From SLLW01 sp964388615 (GTDB lineage Bacteria > Bacteroidota > Rhodothermia > Balneolales > Natronogracilivirgulaceae), in assembly GCA_964388615.1 (NCBI GenBank), contig CAYMBG010000097.1, positions 1 through 10,221 on the forward strand: a stretch of DNA of 10,221 nt, read 5' to 3'. Below the pieces are notes generated by a model. That model did no database searches and was not told the origin of the DNA. It worked only from the letters and a program-made list of their open reading frames with translations. Position numbers and translations under genes: made by a program. Positions 6,972 to 10,221 of the stretch are shown here, one piece after another (positions within the stretch are counted from its first letter, which is position 1; every line of letters begins with the position of its first letter).

Positions 6972-9488
6972 GTGAATACATTCCTGAAAAAACATCAATG
7001 GTTGTTACTTGCCGCTGTCATCGGCCTGGGGATCTATCTGTTTGTAATGCCACAAGTTCACTCTCCCGCATATATCACACAAATCGCGGACAAGGATCTT
7101 GTTACCGAAAAATCTCGTCATTTCATCGACCATTCCGGCTATCGTAGTAACGAGCTTCAACCCTTTGCCACCTTTCATACTGACGACGACCTGATAAGGA
7201 GGCAAGTCGCTCATTTTGGCAGAAGCCGCTTGAATGATTTTATCAAGAATGGTTTTCTCCAATTCATTCCTTCCTATCATTGGCAGGTTTTGTGGATCAA
7301 TACTGAAATATCCGATGAAAATATGGAGATGCAGTTCTCAACAGGTAGTTACGGTAATTATAAACAGCCTGCCGGTGAAGTGATATTTCGTACCCAACAC
7401 GCTCCCAACGGTACCATCCAGGAATATAAAATCGAGAGTGAGCTTGGCAGTGATTACGTCGTTGATGGTAATTTTCGCATGGATTCATTGGATACGGCCA
7501 AAATCCAGCCCGGCAAAAAAATATCAGAGACCCAGGGACATCAAACCATCCGGAATGCCGTCCATGGAACGGTTTGGCACAACCATTTGATGAGGGTCGA
7601 CACCGTTTACCATTCACAGCATTTTGAACAGCAGGTCACCGCAATCACACTTAATCCGGAATCCGCAATTTTTGGTCATTATTCTGAAATAAACCTGACC
7701 CTTAATCCGGACGGATCACTCATTGGTATTGAACAAACGGTTTCCATCCCGCACAGTGAGGAACCGCAACAAGGGGAGACCTTTGGTGGAATGCGATTTA
7801 TTATTTTTGTCCTGGGAGGACTGCTATTGCTAACCATTTTCTTCCGGCGACTGTTTTACCGGCTTATTGACCTGAGATCATCCACCATATACGGTATCAT
7901 CGCTGGTGTGATTTGTTTGTTGCAAATGGGTCATTTATTAATTCAAACTTCGATCCTGGATCAAATCGGTATCCAAATCCTGCCATTATTCACACTGGCT
8001 ATCGCTTTGGTTTTTTTGTCATCGATAGTGGGCATACTGGTGTTCATGCTATCAGCATTAGGAGAATCGCTGACAAGAGAAATCTGGCCGGATAAAGTCA
8101 ACACATCATCAATGATTCGCCTGGGTTACATTAGATGTAAAAGCATCGGTCATTCCGCCTTTGCCGGAGTAATGGCCGCTTTGGTATACCTGGGAATCGC
8201 GACCTTAATATATGCATTGAGTAACCACAGTTACTTCAATCCTTTAGATGGCCAGTTTTTCTATGCCGAGAGTTTTCTGTTTTCCTACTGGCATATTTTT
8301 GTCGTGAGTTTATTCTGGATGTTTTTGATTTCTGCCGGACTCTTTTCCAGCCTCCTATCATGGATAGCCATCAAAAAAAATAAAACCATCTTGCTTCTTT
8401 TGGCCGGAGGCGTGCTATTCTCACTAATGTCATCTTTCCACATCGAAACATCCAGCCCGGTAAATGTGTTATTATTTGGCTTTTTCCCCGGTGTTGCCGC
8501 AGTGTGGTTTTTCCTGAAATATGATCTGGTTACCATTTTTATCTCCATATTTCTTTTTATTGCCTCCTGGTCAACGCTTGAAGGATGGATCATTGCGGAT
8601 TCAGCCGACTCATGGCTGTCCTATTCAATATTCCTGTTGATGGGTTTGATCGCCATTTCGGGAATCTACCTTACCTTTTATGGCGAGGAATACGAACATC
8701 TTCCGGAACTCACCCCCGATTACATTCGAGAAATAACTCGTGAACAACGAGTAGAGCGTGAGCTTGAAATTGCACACCAGGTACACCAGTCATTTCTGCC
8801 CGTTGACCTGCCACAACTGGATGATCTCGACATATCAGCCAGCTGCCAGGCCGCTTTCGATGTAGGAGGGGATTATTACGACGTGATTCGGCTTGATGAA
8901 CATCGAATTGCTTTTGTAATCGGGGATGTCAGCGGCAAAGGCATTCAGGCTGCTTTTTATATGACGATGATAAAAGGCATATTCCAAAGCCTGGTTAAAG
9001 AGATACCGGATCCTCTGCCTTTGCTTGGAAGAATGAATCGTCTGTTTTATGCCAACGCGAGACGAGGTAGTTTTATATCTATTTGCTATGGTGTGATCGA
9101 CACACGTGATAACACCCTTCGGTATGCCAGGGCCGGACACAATCCCGCTATTTTCAAAGCAACCCATGACCGTCATGCAAAAATGCTGCAACCCGGCGGA
9201 CTTGCACTTGGTCTCACCGACACACTGAAGTTTGATGACCATCTAAAGGAGCAGAAATTGCATATAAAACCCGGAGACCTTCTGATTTTTTACACAGACG
9301 GTATTACGGAAGCCGTTGATCCTCAGGGCAATATGTTCGGCGACCAAAGACTTCTTGAAGAGGTCAATAGTGCCGCAAGCCTGTCTCCTGACAGACTTAT
9401 AGCAAGACTTTTTCAATCCATTTCAACATTTACTTCCGGCACATCTGCCAGCGATGACATGACCATCCTTGCTGTCAAACGAAAGTAA
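6972..9488 (+). CDS. Membrane-anchored PP2C/SpoIIE-type serine phosphatase with extracytoplasmic domain
   Basis: A receptor-like protein of 838 residues. A first membrane helix (10-26) is followed by an extracytoplasmic domain of about 245 residues (27-273) that I do not recognise. About nine more helices follow (276-291, 305-325, 332-361, 396-416, 438-466, 472-487, 497-515, 519-534, 548-570). A linker ELEIAHQVHQSFLP (597-610) leads to a complete SpoIIE/PPM phosphatase domain. Its metal-binding motifs are VGGDYYD (Asp634), GDVSGKG (Asp652), YTDGITEA (Asp776) and SDDMT (Asp828-829). Such enzymes usually dephosphorylate anti-sigma-factor antagonists (STAS proteins) and so switch on stress or general signalling, using Mg2+ or Mn2+. 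Neither a STAS protein nor an anti-sigma kinase is in this window. The GTG start is forced by an in-frame stop at 6966-6968 and gives a proper Lys-Lys before the first helix. No Shine-Dalgarno is seen, so coupling to mgtE is possible. Confidence 0.93.
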   Translation: MNTFLKKHQWLLLAAVIGLGIYLFVMPQVHSPAYITQIADKDLVTEKSRHFIDHSGYRSNELQPFATFHTDDDLIRRQVAHFGRSRLNDFIKNGFLQFIPSYHWQVLWINTEISDENMEMQFSTGSYGNYKQPAGEVIFRTQHAPNGTIQEYKIESELGSDYVVDGNFRMDSLDTAKIQPGKKISETQGHQTIRNAVHGTVWHNHLMRVDTVYHSQHFEQQVTAITLNPESAIFGHYSEINLTLNPDGSLIGIEQTVSIPHSEEPQQGETFGGMRFIIFVLGGLLLLTIFFRRLFYRLIDLRSSTIYGIIAGVICLLQMGHLLIQTSILDQIGIQILPLFTLAIALVFLSSIVGILVFMLSALGESLTREIWPDKVNTSSMIRLGYIRCKSIGHSAFAGVMAALVYLGIATLIYALSNHSYFNPLDGQFFYAESFLFSYWHIFVVSLFWMFLISAGLFSSLLSWIAIKKNKTILLLLAGGVLFSLMSSFHIETSSPVNVLLFGFFPGVAAVWFFLKYDLVTIFISIFLFIASWSTLEGWIIADSADSWLSYSIFLLMGLIAISGIYLTFYGEEYEHLPELTPDYIREITREQRVERELEIAHQVHQSFLPVDLPQLDDLDISASCQAAFDVGGDYYDVIRLDEHRIAFVIGDVSGKGIQAAFYMTMIKGIFQSLVKEIPDPLPLLGRMNRLFYANARRGSFISICYGVIDTRDNTLRYARAGHNPAIFKATHDRHAKMLQPGGLALGLTDTLKFDDHLKEQKLHIKPGDLLIFYTDGITEAVDPQGNMFGDQRLLEEVNSAASLSPDRLIARLFQSISTFTSGTSASDDMTILAVKRK

Positions 9489-9546
9489 CGTCGAAAAGGG
9501 ATTTTCAAGTCCCATGCAGCAATGTCTATCCCTCAGAAATCGTAGG

Positions 9547-10047
9547 TCAGGGCAACAATACTTCTTCGATAGCATGTATCACTCCGTTGGTCGCAATGAT
9601 ATTAGCAGCAACCAACATCGCTCCATCTACGCTGATCCCCTGCTCAGTATGACTCACAACAAATTCAGTACCATCAACGGAAGTAATGTTATCCATGCCG
9701 GCAAACTCTTCGGCGCGGACTGTCCCCTCAAACACATGAGCAAGCAACAATTCTCTCATTTTATCCGCATCTTCCAGCAATTCTTCCATCACATCTTCGG
9801 GAACTTCCTGAAAAGCCTGGGTAGTAGGTGCCAAAACCGTGTAAGGACCGTCTTCGCGAAGTTTTTCATCCAGGCCAGTATCCTGCAATAGCGTGTGGAA
9901 ATAGTGGATTTGTCCAAATTGTTGTGCCGAATCGACGATATCCTCCCCGGTCTCCACTTGTGCGTTGGCGCTTAAACCCATACCGATTACAAATACCAGA
10001 GAAATCGTTACCAGCTTCAGAGTTTTCATCGATGTTGTAATAATCAT
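9547..10047 (-). CDS. Secreted fasciclin (FAS1) domain protein
   Basis: The protein has 166 residues, with a signal peptide (basic MKTLK, hydrophobic core, ANA before Gln30) and one FAS1 domain from about 36 to the end. The first conserved block is GPYTVLAPTTQAF (67-79). LLAHVFEGTV carries the Y/H-motif position. The second block is TNGVIHAIEEVLLP at the C-terminus. FAS1 domains mediate cell-surface or matrix adhesion, but the ligand of bacterial single-domain members is mostly unknown. There is no lipobox or sorting domain, so the product is free in the periplasm or exported. The ATG at 10047 has GAGG about 8 nt upstream. A second ATG at 10029 would start exactly at the signal peptide, but without a ribosome site. 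The gene converges on the phosphatase gene with 58 bp between them and no strong terminator. Confidence 0.94.
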   Translation of the reverse strand: MIITTSMKTLKLVTISLVFVIGMGLSANAQVETGEDIVDSAQQFGQIHYFHTLLQDTGLDEKLREDGPYTVLAPTTQAFQEVPEDVMEELLEDADKMRELLLAHVFEGTVRAEEFAGMDNITSVDGTEFVVSHTEQGISVDGAMLVAANIIATNGVIHAIEEVLLP

Positions 10048-10085
10048 AAACAGAACCTCATTATTTTAAGTATACCTACTACGTA

Positions 10086-10173
10086 AACCGGGCATTAAAA
10101 GGTGATCGTTCCTTTTAGTTTGCTTGTATGCTCGAAATATTAACAACCGATCACATTATTTAGACGAACCGGG
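10086..10173. repeat. Short direct and inverted repeats upstream of the fasciclin gene
   Basis: AACCGGG occurs at 10086-10092 and 10167-10173 as a direct repeat 81 bp apart, each preceded by ACG. Between them GTGATCG (10102-10108) and CGATCAC (10148-10154) form a perfect 7-bp inverted repeat separated by 39 bp. The rest of 10048-10221 shows no open frame. It may be the control region of the fasciclin gene, but no exact TAnnTTTG core is found on the - strand here. Confidence 0.35.
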
Positions 10174-10221
10174 TGAACACTATATTGCCTTGCGCTGTTT
10201 GTGTATTAGAACTGCTAAAAA

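Noticed and set aside
6929..7147. A 72-codon frame starting just after mgtE
   Set aside because: It overlaps the phosphatase N-terminus in another frame. Its translation is Ser/Cys-rich without any motif, while the GTG-started frame encodes a clean membrane helix.
9494..9513. GGGA...TCCC with adjacent A/T run between the phosphatase and fasciclin genes, as a - strand terminator
   Set aside because: The stem is only 4 bp with an 8-nt loop and just four T. This is too weak to claim.

Overview
The window looks like a fragment of a draft chromosome from a Bacteroidota/Balneolota-type bacterium with moderate GC. This placement is an inference. It rests on the style of MutS (a TGPNMAGKS Walker A variant and the wording of the core domain), on secreted proteins with DUF4168-like and fasciclin folds, and on three intergenic TAnnTTTG promoter cores of the kind used by Bacteroidota sigma factors. 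Two runs of exactly 100 N (1509-1608 and 4240-4339) are scaffold placeholders, not measured gap lengths.

Left part (1-3618) is mostly signalling and DNA repair. The C-terminal tail of a sensor histidine kinase (1-195, +) converges on mutS (216-2758, -), which is interrupted by the first gap. mutS is divergent from a 3-methyladenine DNA glycosylase gene (2995-3618, +), so a mismatch-repair gene and a base-excision-repair gene share one 236-bp intergenic region.

Middle part (3619-5397): a clear intrinsic terminator sits in the convergent junction and serves a small secreted, internally duplicated DUF4168-like protein on the - strand (3689-4204). After the second gap comes the C-terminal 68 residues of an unrecognised + strand protein (4340-4546). 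Then comes a short-chain dehydrogenase/reductase gene (4651-5397) with a TTG start. A perfect 7-2-7 palindrome lies next to its promoter-like element.

Right part (5398-10221): mgtE (Mg2+ transporter, 5574-6926) is followed 45 bp later by a large membrane-anchored SpoIIE/PP2C-type phosphatase (6972-9488), probably in the same transcription unit. A secreted fasciclin-domain protein (9547-10047, -) converges on the phosphatase. Its upstream region (10048-10221) is non-coding and holds short direct and inverted repeats.

Most of the window is ordinary housekeeping and accessory content. I see no CRISPR array, mobile element, tRNA or rRNA, and no convincing new multi-gene system. The items most worth a second look are the unrecognised gene fragment at the second gap, the TATCTG/CAGATA cluster before the SDR gene, and the ten-helix receptor-like phosphatase beside mgtE.
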